DNA from: Siculibacillus lacustris
GTDB taxonomy: Bacteria > Pseudomonadota > Alphaproteobacteria > Rhizobiales > Ancalomicrobiaceae
Direction of reading: 5' to 3'
Assembly: GCF_004328075.1 (NCBI RefSeq)
Contig: NZ_SJFN01000035.1
Location: forward strand, 1 to 46,276
Length of the DNA stretch: 46,276 nucleotides
Shown here: positions 34,926 through 43,575 of the stretch, piece after piece
Layout of the letters: each line of letters starts with the position of its first letter
Position numbering within the stretch: the first letter of the stretch is position 1
Program-made: the position numbers and the translations under genes
Notes under the pieces: generated by a model
What the model saw: only the letters and a program-made list of their open reading frames with translations
Told to the model about the DNA's origin: nothing
Databases searched by the model: none

Positions 34926-36296
34926 TCACGCGGCGCGGGCGACGACGCGGTTGCGGCCGTTCTGCTTGGCCTCGTAGAGACCGCCGTCGGCGCGTTTCAT
35001 GATCGTCTCGACGGTGTCTCCGCCGCTCTGCAGAGCGCCGACGCCGACCGACACGGTGGCGACCAGCGTGGTTCCGTCGGGCAGCACGAAGGGCTCGGAG
35101 CCGACCCGGGTGCGGATCCGTTCGGCCACCACCCCGGCCTGTTCGAGATCGGTGTCGGGCAGGATCACCACGAATTCCTCGCCGCCGTAGCGGCACACCA
35201 GATCGACCCCGCGGACGCTCTGGGTCATGCGCAACGCCAGTTCCTTCAGCACCGCGTCGCCGCCGTCGTGGCCGTAGGTGTCGTTGACGCGCTTGAAGTG
35301 GTCCATGTCGGCGATCAGCACCGCCAGCGCCCGATCCTCGGTCTGCGCCGTCTCCAGCGTCTGCTCGAGGTGGGTGGTCAGGAAGCGGCGGTTGTGCAGG
35401 CCGGTCAGCGCGTCGGTGATCGCCATCTCCATGGTCGCCTGGAGGCTGTCGCGGAGACGGTCGGCATAGTGCTTGCGGCGGATCTGGGTCTTGACCCGGG
35501 CCTGGAGCTCGTGCCGGTCGACCGGGCGGACCAGATAGTCGTTGACGCCCATCTCCAGGCCACGCAGCAGCCGGGTGCGGTCGTCGGGCGCGGCGATCAG
35601 CAGGATCGGCAGCTGGCGGGTGCGTTCGAGCGAACGCAGCTGCGAGACGAGGCGCAGACCATCGAAATTGGACAGGCCGAGATTGATGATCACCAGATCG
35701 AAGTCGCCCTCGGTGGCGTGGAACAGCGCCTGCTGCGGGTCGGTCTCGACGCAGGGCTCGTGCTGGACGGCGAGCGCGGCGGTGATGCGTTCGAAGGACG
35801 AGCGACGGTCGTCGACCACCAGGATCCGCCCGCGCGGCACCTCGGTGCTCAGCAGGGGATCGAGGCCGTCGTCGAGGCCCATGTCGCGGCCGGTCTGGGC
35901 GCGCAGGCGCAACTCGTCGGTGAGCGTCTTGAGGCGGATCAGGCTCTTGACCCGGGTGACCAGGGCGAGATCGTTGACCGGCTTGGTCAGAAAATCGTCG
36001 GCGCCGGCCTCCAGGCCCTTGATGCGGTCGCCGATCTGATCGAGAGCGGTGACCATCACCACCGGCACGTGGACGGTGCGCGGGTCGGCCTTGAGCCGGC
36101 GGCAGACCTCGAACCCGTCGAGGCCGGGCATCATCACGTCGAGCAGCACCAGGTCGGGCACCGCGCGACGGCAGGCCTCCAACGCCGCTTCGCCCGACAG
36201 CGCGGTCGACACGTCGAAATATTCGGCGGTCAGCCGCGCTTCGAGCAGCTTGACGTTGGCGGGGATGTCGTCGACGACCAGGATCCGTCCCGTCAT
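34926..36296 (-). CDS. pleD: Response regulator / diguanylate cyclase PleD
   Basis: PleD makes cyclic di-GMP when phosphorylated and drives polar development in alphaproteobacteria. The 456-residue protein has two receiver domains and a GGDEF domain. Receiver 1 has Asp9-Asp10, phospho-acceptor Asp53 (LLDVMMPG) and Lys in FLTKPVN. Receiver 2 has Asn in place of the acceptor Asp (VIINLGLSNFDG) and Arg for the conserved Lys (YLVRPVD), as expected for the adaptor receiver of PleD. The GGDEF domain has DMDHFKRVNDTYGHDGGD, the inhibitory site RGVD and RYGGEEF. It lies 18 bp downstream of divK, giving the conserved divK-pleD pair. Confidence 0.97.
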   Translation of the reverse strand: MTGRILVVDDIPANVKLLEARLTAEYFDVSTALSGEAALEACRRAVPDLVLLDVMMPGLDGFEVCRRLKADPRTVHVPVVMVTALDQIGDRIKGLEAGADDFLTKPVNDLALVTRVKSLIRLKTLTDELRLRAQTGRDMGLDDGLDPLLSTEVPRGRILVVDDRRSSFERITAALAVQHEPCVETDPQQALFHATEGDFDLVIINLGLSNFDGLRLVSQLRSLERTRQLPILLIAAPDDRTRLLRGLEMGVNDYLVRPVDRHELQARVKTQIRRKHYADRLRDSLQATMEMAITDALTGLHNRRFLTTHLEQTLETAQTEDRALAVLIADMDHFKRVNDTYGHDGGDAVLKELALRMTQSVRGVDLVCRYGGEEFVVILPDTDLEQAGVVAERIRTRVGSEPFVLPDGTTLVATVSVGVGALQSGGDTVETIMKRADGGLYEAKQNGRNRVVARAA

Positions 36297-36314
36297 GGCT
36301 CTCTCACTCGCTAC

Positions 36315-36686
36315 TCACGCATCGCCGAGATAGGATCGAACCGTCTCGAGGAACTTGGCCACCGAGATCGGCTTGGAGATGTAGGCCTCGCAACCGCCCT
36401 GGCGGATCCGCTCTTCGTCGCCCTTCATGGCGAAGGCGGTCACCGCGATGACCGGGATCGCCTTGAGTTCGTCGTCTTCCTTCAGCCATTTGGTGACTTC
36501 GAGGCCGGACACCTCGGGCAGCTGGATGTCCATCAGGATCAGATCGGGCCGATCGGACCGGGCGATCTCCATGGCGTCGAACCCGTTGCGGCTCTGCAAC
36601 GTCCGATAGCCATGGGCTTCGAGAAGATCGTGGAAGAGCTTCATGTTCAGCTCGTTGTCCTCCACGATGAGGACCGTCTTGGGCAT
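36315..36686 (-). CDS. divK: Single-domain response regulator DivK
   Basis: DivK is a cell-cycle and polarity regulator that controls the kinases feeding CtrA. The 123-residue product is one receiver domain: [20 protein letters not shown] with the acidic pair near residues 9-10, phospho-acceptor Asp53 in [13 protein letters not shown], Thr in [12 protein letters not shown] and Lys in YISKPIS. These sequences are nearly diagnostic for DivK. GGGAG with 6 nt spacing precedes the ATG at 36686. It leads the divK-pleD unit and diverges from the DUF3572 gene, 114 bp away. Confidence 0.97.
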   Translation of the reverse strand: MPKTVLIVEDNELNMKLFHDLLEAHGYRTLQSRNGFDAMEIARSDRPDLILMDIQLPEVSGLEVTKWLKEDDELKAIPVIAVTAFAMKGDEERIRQGGCEAYISKPISVAKFLETVRSYLGDA

Positions 36687-36800
36687 CTGCCGCTCCCTCG
36701 ACCACGTCCCGTGGCCGGTCCGATGAACGTCGCTTCCGTGTCTTTCCGTCGTATTGCACAGTAACATCGATTCCTTACGGAACAGAAAAGGACGCCGATC

Positions 36801-37106
36801 ATGGATCCCCGAGGCATCGAGCACCGGTCGGGCCTGTCGCGCGAACGCGCCGAAGAGGTGGCGATCGCGGCCCTCGCCCATCTCGCCGAAGATCCCGAGG
36901 TGCTCGGCCGTTTCCTCACCGCCACCGGGCTCGGACCGGAGACGCTGCGCGCCGCGGCGTCGCAGCCCGGCTTCCTGGCGGCGGTGCTGGAGTATCTGAT
37001 GGGCGACGAGTCGCAACTCCTGGTGTTCGCGGAGCGCCAGCGGCTGCGGCCGACGATGATCGCCGCCGCCCGCCACGCCCTCGATCCGCTGGCCGACCAG
37101 GGATGA
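36801..37106 (+). CDS. DUF3572 family protein
   Basis: The 101-residue helical protein contains [28 protein letters not shown] and [21 protein letters not shown], the core of the DUF3572 family found in alphaproteobacteria. No function is known. AAGGA lies 9 nt before the ATG. It is next to divK, a neighbourhood I recall as conserved in Rhizobiales. Its stop overlaps the start of the HAD gene (ATGA), implying co-translation. Confidence 0.93.
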   Translation: MDPRGIEHRSGLSRERAEEVAIAALAHLAEDPEVLGRFLTATGLGPETLRAAASQPGFLAAVLEYLMGDESQLLVFAERQRLRPTMIAAARHALDPLADQG

Positions 37107-37762
37107 GCGCCGCGGACAGCCTCCCGGCCGGCACCGCGACGGGGCGACCGCTGGTGGTGGTCGACGTCGACGAAGTGATCCTGCGCTTCGTCGAGCCGCT
37201 GGAGCGCTACCTGGAGAGCACCGGCCACCGGCTCGCCCCGGTCGCCTTCGCGATCACCGGCAACGTCCTCAAGGCGGGATCGACCCGGCCGATCCCGGCC
37301 GAGGCGGTGCACGATCTGATCGAGGGCTTCTATGCGGCGCGGGTCGCGAGCCAACCGCCGGTCGACGGCGCGGTGGCGGCGCTGGCGCGGCTGTCGGCCG
37401 CCTGCGACATCGTGCTGCTGTCCAATCTGCCCGGCCGTCACGGCGAGGCGCGGGCCCGGCGGCTCGCCGAACTCGGCATCGCCGCGCCGCTCCGGGTCAA
37501 CGAAGGGCCCAAGGGGCCGGCGGTGGCGGCGCTGGCCGCGGAACGGGGCGCCGAGCGGGTGATCTTCGTCGACGACGGGCCGATCCATCTCGCCTCGGTG
37601 CGCGACCGGGTGCCCGGCGCCCGCCTGGTGCAGTTCGTCGACGACGAGCGTTTCTTCCGCATGGCGCCGGAGGTGCCGGGCGTGTGGCTGAAGACCCGAT
37701 CGTGGGACGAGGTGGCCGCCCGCATCGAAGCCGAGGCGCGGGCGTTCGCCCCTTCCGGCTGA
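37103..37762 (+). CDS. HAD-superfamily hydrolase-like protein
   Basis: The 219-residue protein has the HAD motifs: [12 protein letters not shown] (motif I, DxD), LLSNLPG (motif II), the Lys of NEGPKGPAV (motif III region), and [14 protein letters not shown] (motif IV). It is probably a small-molecule phosphatase; the substrate is unknown. It overlaps the DUF3572 stop by 4 bp. No ribosome site of its own is obvious, consistent with translational coupling. Confidence 0.9.
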   Translation: MSAADSLPAGTATGRPLVVVDVDEVILRFVEPLERYLESTGHRLAPVAFAITGNVLKAGSTRPIPAEAVHDLIEGFYAARVASQPPVDGAVAALARLSAACDIVLLSNLPGRHGEARARRLAELGIAAPLRVNEGPKGPAVAALAAERGAERVIFVDDGPIHLASVRDRVPGARLVQFVDDERFFRMAPEVPGVWLKTRSWDEVAARIEAEARAFAPSG

Positions 37763-37831
37763 GGTCGCCCGATACCTCGCCGATCGCGCGAATGTGAAGC
37801 CTGCGACAGGGGCGTGCGACGCTCCTGCGTC

Positions 37832-37860
37832 TTGATCGCGCGAGGCCGTCGCCCAAGAAT
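37832..37860 (+). promoter_or_regulatory. Candidate promoter of the cyclopropane fatty acid synthase gene
   Basis: TTGATC at 37832-37837 (part of CTTGAT) and AAGAAT at 37855-37860 are 17 bp apart and 31 bp before the first start candidate. A small stem (AGGTT at 37864, AACCT at 37876) lies between promoter and ribosome site. Modest match only. Confidence 0.4.
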
Positions 37861-37891
37861 TACAGGTTACCAAAAAACCTCAGGGAGTTTG

Positions 37892-39154
37892 GTGACCGCC
37901 ATGATCGCACGATTTCACGCTCTTCTGAGCCGCCTCGTCCGCCGCGGCACCCTCGTTCTGGTGACCCCCGGTTCGACCCGCCCGGTCCGTTTCGGCGACG
38001 GCACGTCCCCTCGCGTCGTGCTGCGCATCACCGATCGTCTCACGCTGCTCAAGTTGCTGATCGATCCGCAGGTCCAGCTCGGCGAGGGCTACATGGACGG
38101 CACGGTGGTGGTCGAGGAAGGGTCGATCTACGACCTCCTGACCCTGCTCACCGCCGACGCCGGGCTCGATCCGCCGTTCGGCCTCGCCGCGCGGCTCCTC
38201 GGCGGGCTCCGGCGGGCGTTCCGCTTCGCCGTCCACTACAATCCGATCGGCGCCGCGACGCGGCGGGTGCGCGCCCACTACGATCTCTCCGACGCCCTCT
38301 TCGATCTGTTCCTCGATCCCGAGCGGCAATATTCCTGCGCCTATTTCCCGACCCCGCAGACCGGGCTCGACGAGGCCCAGCGCGCCAAGATGCGCCACAT
38401 CGCCGCCAAGCTGTGCCTGGAGCCGGGGCTCCGGGTGCTCGACGTCGGCTCGGGCTGGGGCGGTCTCGGCCTGCATCTGGCGCGCGCCGGATGCGACGTC
38501 ACCGGGGTGACGCTGTCGCTCGGGCAACACGCGGTGTCGACGCGGCGGGCGCGTGAGGCGGGCTTGGCCGAGCGGGCGCGGTTCGAGATCTCCGATTATC
38601 GGACCGTCGAGGGGACCTTCGACCGAATCGTCTCGGTCGGCATGCTCGAGCACGTCGGCTCGGTGCATCTGAAGGCCTATTTCACCAAGATCGCCTCGCT
38701 GCTCGACGAGCGCGGGGTGGCGCTGATCCATGCCATCGGGCGGGCCGACGGGCCGGGCACCACCAATGCCTGGATCACCTCGCACATCTTCCCCGGCGGC
38801 TACATTCCGGCGCTGTCGGAGGTGGTGGCGGCGGTCGAGGCCTCGGGCCTGTGGATCTGCGACGTCGAAACCCTGCGGCTGCACTATGCCGAGACGCTGA
38901 AGGCCTGGCGGCAGCGCTTCGCGGCGCGGCGGGAGGCGGCGGTGGCGCTCTACGACGAGCGCTTCGCGCGGATGTGGGAGTTCTATCTGGCGGCCTCCGA
39001 GGCGTCGTTCCGCTGGGGCGGGCTCTACGTGTTCCAGATCCAGCTCGCCAAACAGATCGACGCGGTGCCGATCGTGCGCGACTACATCGTCGACGACGAG
39101 CGCGCATCCAGCGCGCACGACGCCGAGCCGCGGGCGCGCCGCTCCTGCGGCTGA
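37892..39154 (+). CDS. Cyclopropane-fatty-acyl-phospholipid synthase family protein
   Basis: These enzymes transfer a methylene group from S-adenosylmethionine to double bonds of phospholipid acyl chains. The protein has an N-terminal domain (VVLRITDRLTLLKLLIDPQVQLGEGYMDG) and a class I methyltransferase core with VLDVGSGWGGLGLHLA as the SAM site. HYDLSDALFDLFLDPERQYSCAYF and ITSHIFPGGYIPALSEV are family signatures. The start is GTG 37892 (GGGAG 4 nt upstream) or ATG 37901 (13 nt from the same GGGAG); both give near-identical products. It follows the HAD gene after 129 bp with its own promoter candidate. Confidence 0.93.
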   Translation: MTAMIARFHALLSRLVRRGTLVLVTPGSTRPVRFGDGTSPRVVLRITDRLTLLKLLIDPQVQLGEGYMDGTVVVEEGSIYDLLTLLTADAGLDPPFGLAARLLGGLRRAFRFAVHYNPIGAATRRVRAHYDLSDALFDLFLDPERQYSCAYFPTPQTGLDEAQRAKMRHIAAKLCLEPGLRVLDVGSGWGGLGLHLARAGCDVTGVTLSLGQHAVSTRRAREAGLAERARFEISDYRTVEGTFDRIVSVGMLEHVGSVHLKAYFTKIASLLDERGVALIHAIGRADGPGTTNAWITSHIFPGGYIPALSEVVAAVEASGLWICDVETLRLHYAETLKAWRQRFAARREAAVALYDERFARMWEFYLAASEASFRWGGLYVFQIQLAKQIDAVPIVRDYIVDDERASSAHDAEPRARRSCG

Positions 39155-39201
39155 GGCTCGGCGATCGGCGCCGCGCCAGGCACTTCGGGGCGCCGTGGCG
39201 C

Positions 39202-39230
39202 TTCGCGCCGGGCGGCTGCGGCGGTATGAT
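39202..39230 (+). promoter_or_regulatory. Candidate dinB promoter, nearly leaderless
   Basis: TTCGCG at 39202-39207 and TATGAT at 39225-39230 are 17 bp apart; TATGAT differs from TATAAT by one base. The -10 box ends 8 bp before the dinB ATG and no ribosome site is visible, so transcription may start at or next to the start codon. No GTTC-N7-GTTC box was found here. Confidence 0.45.
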
Positions 39231-39238
39231 CGCGCACG

Positions 39239-40609
39239 ATGTCAGGCCCGGTCGTTCCGCCCTCGCCTCCGGTCCTCAGGCCGAAGGCCTTCTGCCGCGA
39301 CTGCTTCACGCCGGTGAAGCCGACCGCGACCCGCTGCCCGAAATGCGGCGGCCCGCGCATCGTCGCCCACGACGAACTCGACCGACTGTCGATCGCCCAT
39401 GTCGACTGCGACGCCTTCTATGCCTCGGTCGAAAAGCGCGACGACCCGTCGCTGGCCGACAAGCCGGTGATCATCGGCGGCGGCCGGCGCGGCGTGGTGT
39501 CGACCGCCTGCTACGTCGCGCGGATCTCCGGCGTGAAGTCGGCGATGCCGATGTGGAAGGCGCTGGAGGCCTGTCCCGACGCGGTGGTGATCCGCCCGAA
39601 CATGGAGAAATACACTCGCGTCGGCCACGAGATCCGCACCCTGATGCGCGAGTTGACGCCGCTGGTCGAGCCCTTGTCGATCGACGAGGCCTTTCTCGAT
39701 CTCGGCGGCACCGAACTCCTCCATCACGCCTCGCCGGCGCTGACGCTGGCGCGCTTCGCCGCCCGGGTCGAGCGCGAGATCGGCGTCACCCTGTCGGTCG
39801 GCCTCAGCCACAACAAGTTTCTCGCCAAGATCGCCTCCGATCTCGACAAGCCGCGTGGCTATTCGGTGATCGGCGCGGCCGAGACCCTGGCGTTTCTGGC
39901 GCCGCGGCCGGTCACCACCATCTGGGGCGTCGGCAAGGCGACCGCCGAGGCGCTGCACGCCGAGGGCATCCGCACCGTCGGTGACCTGCGCGGCGCCGAC
40001 GAATCGCGGCTGTTCCGCCGCTTCGGGGTGCTCGGGCGGCGGCTCAAGGAACTGGCGGTGGGCCAGGACCGGCGCCACGTCGAGCCCGACCGCGAGATCA
40101 AGAGCGTCTCCAACGAGCTGACGCTCGACACCGACGTCGCCGACTATGCGACGCTGGAGGCGATCCTGTTCCGCCTGGCGACCAAGGTGTCGCGGCGGCT
40201 GAAGGCGGCGGGCATCGGCGGATCGACGGTGCAGCTGAAGCTCAAGACCCCTGACTTCAAGTCGCACGGCCGCAACCGGCGGCTGGCCGATCCGACGGCG
40301 CTGGCCGATCGGATCTTCCGCACCGGCCAGGACCTCCTCAAACGCGAGGTCGACGGACGGCGCTTCCGGCTGATCGGCATCGGCGTCGCCGATCTGGTGC
40401 CGATCGACCGCTGCGACCCGCCCGATCTGATCGACGAAGGGGCCGGCAAACGCGCCCGGGCGGAAGCGGCGATCGATGCGCTGCGGCAGCGATTCGGCAC
40501 CGACGTGGTCGAGCCGGGGCGAGTGTTCGCGTCGCGGCCGCGGGCCGAGCCACGGGCGCGCGCGGCGCCGGAGACGGACATCGGAGACGAGGGCGAATCG
40601 GAGGCCTGA
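39239..40609 (+). CDS. dinB: DNA polymerase IV with N-terminal zinc ribbon
   Basis: Pol IV is the Y-family translesion polymerase. The 456-residue protein has the catalytic motifs [38 protein letters not shown] and [13 protein letters not shown], and the helix-hairpin-helix region [24 protein letters not shown]. Before the polymerase core, residues 18-45 carry CRDC and CPKCGG, a four-cysteine zinc ribbon that I know from Rhizobiales Pol IV but not from E. coli. The C-terminal tail is Arg/Ala-rich and lacks an obvious beta-clamp motif by eye. It is not next to a LexA box. Confidence 0.95.
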   Translation: MSGPVVPPSPPVLRPKAFCRDCFTPVKPTATRCPKCGGPRIVAHDELDRLSIAHVDCDAFYASVEKRDDPSLADKPVIIGGGRRGVVSTACYVARISGVKSAMPMWKALEACPDAVVIRPNMEKYTRVGHEIRTLMRELTPLVEPLSIDEAFLDLGGTELLHHASPALTLARFAARVEREIGVTLSVGLSHNKFLAKIASDLDKPRGYSVIGAAETLAFLAPRPVTTIWGVGKATAEALHAEGIRTVGDLRGADESRLFRRFGVLGRRLKELAVGQDRRHVEPDREIKSVSNELTLDTDVADYATLEAILFRLATKVSRRLKAAGIGGSTVQLKLKTPDFKSHGRNRRLADPTALADRIFRTGQDLLKREVDGRRFRLIGIGVADLVPIDRCDPPDLIDEGAGKRARAEAAIDALRQRFGTDVVEPGRVFASRPRAEPRARAAPETDIGDEGESEA

Positions 40610-40622
40610 TCGGCCGGGCCGG

Positions 40623-41480
40623 TCAGCGCCGGCAGGCGGTCGCGGTGTCGAGGGCGGTCAGCGAGGTCAGCGTGCCGGCCAGCGAGAAATCGCCGTAGTC
40701 GAGGCGCATGCGGCGGCTGATGCCGTTGTCGTAGAGCACGAAGTTCATCTGATATTCTGGCGTCTCCTCGCCGCCGCCGACCTTGTCGAGGGCGAAATAG
40801 GAGATGCCGACCGGCCAGCGGCGATGGCCGGCGAGCAGCGGCGACGCGGCGGCCGGCTCGTCGGCATCCGCATCGTCGCCGGTCTTCTCGCGACCGATCA
40901 CCACGGTAGTGCGATAGGTGCGCTCGCCGTTCTCCGAGCCGTCGAACAGCTCGATCTCCTGCAGGGTGCGCCCGGCGGTGGCGGCCTCGATGATCGCGGC
41001 GAGATGCTGGGTCGGGAACTTGGCGCGCGCGGTGACGTCGAGCGACTTGGAGGCCGGCCGGACCAGATGGACGCGGACCGCATCGGTCTCGTGGCGGGCG
41101 ACGCCCTTGGTGTCCTCGATCTGGCGCTGATCGACGAAATTCTGGTTGAGGAAGTCGAAGCTGCGACCCTCGCCGTCCTCGAAGGACGACGTGCGCATGT
41201 CGGAGACGCGCGAGGTGCCGTCCTGGTTCTGCAGGCGGGTGACCAGGCGATACTGGCTGGCGAAGCCGTCGCAGACCGAGCCGGTGAATTCGTAGACCAG
41301 ACGCCCGTCGACGGCGACCACTTCGGCGCGCTCGTTGCGCTTCTCGAGGCGCATCTCGTAGACCGCCCGATGGGGGGCGAGGCCGGCCAACACGTCGGCG
41401 GCACGACCCGGGGACGGCGCGGCGAAGACGACCAGAAGTGACGCGGCGGCGAGGAGGCCGCGGGCGCGGGTGGACGGCAT
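40623..41480 (-). CDS. eipB: EipB-family periplasmic cell envelope protein (DUF1849)
   Basis: EipB is a periplasmic beta-spiral protein needed for cell envelope integrity in Brucella. The 285-residue protein has a signal peptide (cleavage after about GRA-AD), then LAPHRAVYEMRLEKRN, GRLVYEFTGSVCDGF, RLVTRLQNQDGTSRVSDMRTSSFEDGEG and FALDKVGGGEETPEYQMNFVLYDNGISRRMRLDYGDF. Cys70 and Cys283 correspond to the pair that forms a disulfide in the Brucella protein. The ATG at 41480 is the family start. It is convergent with dinB and divergent from the RidA-family gene. Confidence 0.93.
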   Translation of the reverse strand: MPSTRARGLLAAASLLVVFAAPSPGRAADVLAGLAPHRAVYEMRLEKRNERAEVVAVDGRLVYEFTGSVCDGFASQYRLVTRLQNQDGTSRVSDMRTSSFEDGEGRSFDFLNQNFVDQRQIEDTKGVARHETDAVRVHLVRPASKSLDVTARAKFPTQHLAAIIEAATAGRTLQEIELFDGSENGERTYRTTVVIGREKTGDDADADEPAAASPLLAGHRRWPVGISYFALDKVGGGEETPEYQMNFVLYDNGISRRMRLDYGDFSLAGTLTSLTALDTATACRR

Positions 41481-41723
41481 GAACGACCTCGATGAAGCCC
41501 CCCGCGCGGGAGGGTGGGATTCCGAGGCGATCGGCGACGATGCCCCCCTTTCTTTTGGAACGGTTCGGCGGCGAATTCAATCGGTGATCACGGATGCGGT
41601 GGCCGCAATTCGGCACTGCGGCAGAACATTGTGGAACGATTGCGGCCGCGTCGACTTTCGGACTAGAAAGAGGCGGCGCGTCGCCGACGCCGTCCGCGGA
41701 CCCATCGCCTACCGGAGATCTCC

Positions 41724-42185
41724 ATGAGCTCGATCGAAGCCCGTCTCACCGACCTCGGCGTGACCCTGCCGACGCCGGCGGCGCCGGCCGCCAACTATGT
41801 GCCCTTCGTGCGCAGCGGCAGCCTGCTCTTCGTCTCCGGCCAGATCCCGGTCGGCCCATCGGGGATCCAATTCGTCGGCAAGCTCGGCCTCGACACCGAC
41901 GTCGAAACCGGCCGGGCCGCGGCCAAGCTCTGCGCGATCAACCTGATCGCCCAGGTGCGGGCGGCGATCGGCGATCTCGACGGACTGGTGCGGGTGGTCA
42001 AGCTGACCGGCTTCGTCAATTCCGCCGCCGACTTCGGCGACCAGCCCAAGGTGGTCAACGGCGCCTCCGACTTCCTCGTCGAGGTGTTCGGCGACAAGGG
42101 CCGCCACGCCCGCTCCGCGGTCGGCGTCGCCGGCCTGCCGTTCGGTGTGGCGGTCGAGATCGAAGGCATCTTCGAGGTCGCGTGA
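41724..42185 (+). CDS. RidA/YjgF-family protein
   Basis: RidA-family proteins deaminate reactive enamine and imine intermediates. The 153-residue protein has LFVSGQIPV near the N-terminus, LCAINLIAQVRAAIGDLDGLVRVVKLTGFVNSAADF in the middle and RSAVGVAGLPFGVAVEIEGIFEV at the end. It belongs to the second RidA type with ARSAVG rather than the classical RidA1 active-site pattern, so the precise activity is unclear. GGAGATCTCC precedes the ATG. It is followed closely by the GDPD gene and may share its transcript. Confidence 0.94.
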   Translation: MSSIEARLTDLGVTLPTPAAPAANYVPFVRSGSLLFVSGQIPVGPSGIQFVGKLGLDTDVETGRAAAKLCAINLIAQVRAAIGDLDGLVRVVKLTGFVNSAADFGDQPKVVNGASDFLVEVFGDKGRHARSAVGVAGLPFGVAVEIEGIFEVA

Positions 42186-42238
42186 GCGACCCTCCTGCTC
42201 CCTGCTGCCCGGAACCGTGCTGCCCGAGGACTGCGACC

Positions 42239-43021
42239 ATGGACTTTTCTTGGCTGACCCGCCGCCCGATCGCCCACCGTGGCCTCCACGACCAGGCCGC
42301 CGGCATCGTCGAGAACACCCTTCCGGCGGCGGAGGCGGCGATCGCCCGCGACTTCTCCATCGAATGCGACGTCGTGCTGTCGGCCGACGGCGAGGTCGTG
42401 GTGTGCCACGACGAGACGCTGGAGCGCCTCACCCACGGCTACGGGCGGGTCGCCGACAAGACCATGGCGCAGCTCAGGGCGACCCATCTCAAGGGGTCGG
42501 ACGCCCGCATCCCGACCCTCGAGGAACTGCTCGATCTGGTCGCCGGCCGGGTCGGTCTGTGCATCGAGCTGAAGAGCTTCTTCCCGCGGCGACCCGACGA
42601 CCGTCTGTCGGAGCGGGTCGCGGCGCTGCTCGACCGCTACGCCGGGCCGGTGGTCACCAAGTCCTTCGACCCGGAAGTGCTCGCCGCCTGCAATCGTCTG
42701 ATGCCCGGCATCGCTCACGGCATCGTCGCCGACGACGCCTCGGACCTCGACTATTACGGCCATTCCGGCCGGGTCGAGCGATTCATCCTGCGCCATCTCC
42801 TGCACGCGCCGCGGACCCGGCCGAAGTTCATCTCCTATTGCGTCCGCGATCTGCCGGCCCCCGGCCCCTGGGTGGCGCGCAAGATCTTCGGCCTGCCGGT
42901 GGTGTCCTGGACGGTGCGCAACGCCGAAGACCGGGCGCGGGCGCTGGCCTCGGCCGATCAGATCATCTTCGAAGGGTTCGACCCGGACGCCACGCCGTTC
43001 GTGCCCCTGCCCACGGCCTGA
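42239..43021 (+). CDS. Glycerophosphodiester phosphodiesterase family protein
   Basis: The 260-residue protein has the GDPD catalytic outline: RPIAHRGLHD, VENTLPAAEAAI, FSIECDVVLSADGEVVVCHDETLERLT and LCIELKSFFP, then a TIM-barrel end WTVRNAEDRARAL and DQIIFEGFDPD. It would hydrolyse glycerophosphodiesters to glycerol-3-phosphate and an alcohol. No signal peptide is seen, so it is cytoplasmic. The ATG at 42239 has GAGGA 8 nt upstream. An in-frame GTG overlapping the RidA-family stop at 42182 would add 19 Cys/Pro-rich residues and is less likely. Confidence 0.94.
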   Translation: MDFSWLTRRPIAHRGLHDQAAGIVENTLPAAEAAIARDFSIECDVVLSADGEVVVCHDETLERLTHGYGRVADKTMAQLRATHLKGSDARIPTLEELLDLVAGRVGLCIELKSFFPRRPDDRLSERVAALLDRYAGPVVTKSFDPEVLAACNRLMPGIAHGIVADDASDLDYYGHSGRVERFILRHLLHAPRTRPKFISYCVRDLPAPGPWVARKIFGLPVVSWTVRNAEDRARALASADQIIFEGFDPDATPFVPLPTA

Positions 43022-43157
43022 GCGGCTGCCCTGATTTCGCCCGAAGCGCGGATCACCCTGAGTTCGAATCCGACGTCGACCGGTTCGGTCGGCGGGCGGA
43101 GCGCTCCTCGTTCGAAGCCCGCGGGCGGCTTCGCCACTCGGTGAAGGACTCCATCTC

Positions 43158-43481
43158 ATGACGTTCGCGAAACTCTCCGTCGCCTTCGGCCTCGCCGCCT
43201 TCCTCTCCGTCGCCGGCTTCGGCGCGACGGCTCCGGCCGAAGCCCACGACCCGGGGGCGGCGGTGGCCGCCGGCGCCGCCGGTCTGGTCGGTGGCATGAT
43301 CCTCGGCGGGGCGATCGCCCAGTCGGCGCAGCCGCGCTACGTCGACGAGGACGAAGTCGTGGTGCGCCGCCGTCCGGCGCGGATCATCGAGGAAGAAGAG
43401 ATCGTCCAGCCGCGTCGCTGCTGGCGCGAAGAGTGGCGCGACAATTGGGGCGACGTGCACTTCCGCCGCGTCTGCCGCTGA
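43158..43481 (+). CDS. Small secreted glycine-rich protein
   Basis: The 107-residue protein has a signal peptide (MTFAKLSVAFGLAAFLSVAG, cleavage probably after AEA), then a glycine-rich hydrophobic stretch (AAGAAGLVGGMILGGAIAQ), an acidic/arginine patch (VDEDEVVVRRRPARIIEEEE) and the end RRCWREEWRDNWGDVHFRRVCR with two cysteines. Such short glycine-zipper-like periplasmic proteins are common in Rhizobiales. Function unknown. It has its own gap of 136 bp from the GDPD gene. Confidence 0.8.
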   Translation: MTFAKLSVAFGLAAFLSVAGFGATAPAEAHDPGAAVAAGAAGLVGGMILGGAIAQSAQPRYVDEDEVVVRRRPARIIEEEEIVQPRRCWREEWRDNWGDVHFRRVCR

Positions 43482-43575
43482 TCGGCGCCCCCGCCGACTT
43501 GGCCCGGCGCCGCCGCCACCCTATCCTTGCCCAGACCGCCGGTGAGCGTGCCGGCCGTCGCGGGGAGGAGAGCGG

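Noticed and set aside
43060-43080. GTTCGAATCC resembling a tRNA T-loop
   Set aside because: No acceptor, D-arm or anticodon stem can be built around it, so it is a chance match.
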